58,095 bases of DNA from Mesorhizobium sp. M7A.F.Ca.US.008.03.1.1. GTDB taxonomy: Bacteria > Pseudomonadota > Alphaproteobacteria > Rhizobiales > Rhizobiaceae. The stretch spans positions 1-58,095 of the forward strand of contig NZ_RZRU01000032.1 of NCBI RefSeq assembly GCF_003997495.1, in the 5' to 3' direction. Shown here in pieces: positions 57,793-58,095 of this stretch (positions within the stretch are counted from its first letter, which is position 1; each line of letters opens with the position of its first letter). The position numbers were made by a program, and so were the translations under genes. The notes below the pieces were generated by a model. It saw only the letters and a list, made by a program, of their open reading frames with translations. It had not been told where the DNA came from and made no database searches.

Positions 57793-58095
57793 CAGGGGAA
57801 TCGCAGATAAGTTGATTGGCACTTGCCAAGCAGGAAAAGAAGGATTCTTGAGAGGCTTTCTCGTTGCAGAGGAGGCCGCAGTGCCGTTTGTTATGTCTAT
57901 CCTGCGAGAGGTTCGTGATCCGCGCGATATCAATGCGCGGCATAATCTTGCTGAACTTCTGTTCCTGTCGCTTGCAGCGACACTGTGCGGTGCCAAAAGC
58001 TGTGTGGACATTGCTGAATTCGTGGAGGGCCGGGAAGACGAGTTGAAAGAGATCGTCGAGCTGAAGCATGGGTGTCCGAGCCACGACACCTTCAG
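57793..58095 (+). mobile_element. left part of an ISAs1-family insertion sequence (runs off the window)
   Basis: The probable left terminal inverted repeat begins CAGGGGAATCGCAGATAAGT at 57793, in keeping with the CAGGG ends of ISAs1-type elements, followed after ~90 bases by the transposase start. The right end lies outside the window. The flanking TTTTTCCTTCTCCCCGT (57769-57785) looks like one arm of a family-B-type hairpin, so the IS may have inserted into such a repeat. The left boundary is an estimate. Confidence 0.75.
57881..58095 (+). CDS. ISAs1-family transposase, N-terminal part
   Basis: Seventy-one codons are visible from GTG 57881 (GGAGG upstream) to the end of the window. The product reads LREVRDPRDINARHNLAELL then FLSLAATLCGAKSCVDIAEF, EGREDELKEIVELKHGCPSH and DTF. 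This is the typical DDE_Tnp_1-associated N-terminal domain of ISAs1/H-repeat transposases (DPR...H.L.E.L.L...A.LCGA.S...I..F and L....G.PSHDTF). The catalytic DDE domain would lie beyond base 58095. Whether it is intact cannot be judged here. Confidence 0.88.
   Translation, partial: MPFVMSILREVRDPRDINARHNLAELLFLSLAATLCGAKSCVDIAEFVEGREDELKEIVELKHGCPSHDTF

Overview
The window is 58 kb of GC-rich, gene-dense alphaproteobacterial chromosome. It most resembles a Mesorhizobium or close Phyllobacteriaceae relative. This rests on gene families and order (psd-pssA; rpsF-rpsR-rplI-cfa; fabD-fabG-acpP-fabF-mltG-yicC-gmk; dnaB-radA-cvpA-purF), high GC in third positions and abundant rhizobial-type intergenic palindromes. 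It is inference from recognition; no search was run. Most of the window is core genome. I found no CRISPR array, prophage, integrative element, rRNA or tRNA.

Layout. 1-580: 3' end of an SRAP (HMCES/YedK) gene and a basic 51-residue mini-gene. 972-5304: cysS, a repeat, then a tightly overlapping five-gene run (DUF559 nuclease-like, VOC, two tandem GFA proteins, proline iminopeptidase). 5492-9829: citramalate synthase, RarD-like transporter, GST, and ZntB/CorA on the other strand. 10007-15466: two divergent LysR/enzyme pairs around a LOG-family protein and a LysM envelope protein. 15534-17824: a Cys-rich ArsR repressor followed by an Atm1-type ABC exporter. 18103-22595: ABM protein, a frameshifted SMP-30 remnant, psd-pssA and an Aas-like acyltransferase/acyl-ACP synthetase. 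22736-27800: tautomerase/LysR divergon with clear operators, two DMT exporters and a secreted S10 peptidase. 28015-31975: LuxR regulator, PotF-like binding protein with agmatine deiminase-like enzyme, OsmC and a small protein. 32143-39293: secreted lectin-like protein, SDR, purF, cvpA, radA and dnaB, all on the minus strand. 39521-43310: an ECF42-like sigma factor with a DGPF partner and a double DUF1428 protein, an Rsm22-like protein and YnfA. 43378-46582: cfa, rplI, rpsR, rpsF. 47034-50668: TadG-like VWA protein and LTA-synthase-type phosphoglycerol transferase. 50946-57763: the fatty-acid gene cluster with an orphan ribbon-helix-helix gene inserted, then mltG, yicC and gmk. 57793-end: left end of an ISAs1-family insertion sequence.

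How the genes relate. Lipid metabolism is over-represented: fabD/G/F with acpP supply acyl-ACP; psd and pssA make phosphatidylserine and phosphatidylethanolamine; the Aas-like protein could recycle lysophospholipid; Cfa modifies acyl chains; the LtaS-like protein would use phosphatidylglycerol head groups. A second theme is small regulator/effector pairs (LysR, ArsR, LuxR, ECF42).

The non-coding DNA is the most striking part. Four ~154-bp elements with 44-bp inverted arms, a 172-bp element of a second type, four ~48-bp mini-palindromes and one perfect 21-bp inverted repeat lie in the gaps, and two of the large elements end just before start codons. The best leads are these repeats, the ArsR/Atm1 unit, the ECF42/DGPF/DUF1428 locus, the RHH gene inside the fab cluster, and a transcription terminator that abuts the ynfA start codon. 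I saw nothing I would confidently call a wholly new system.
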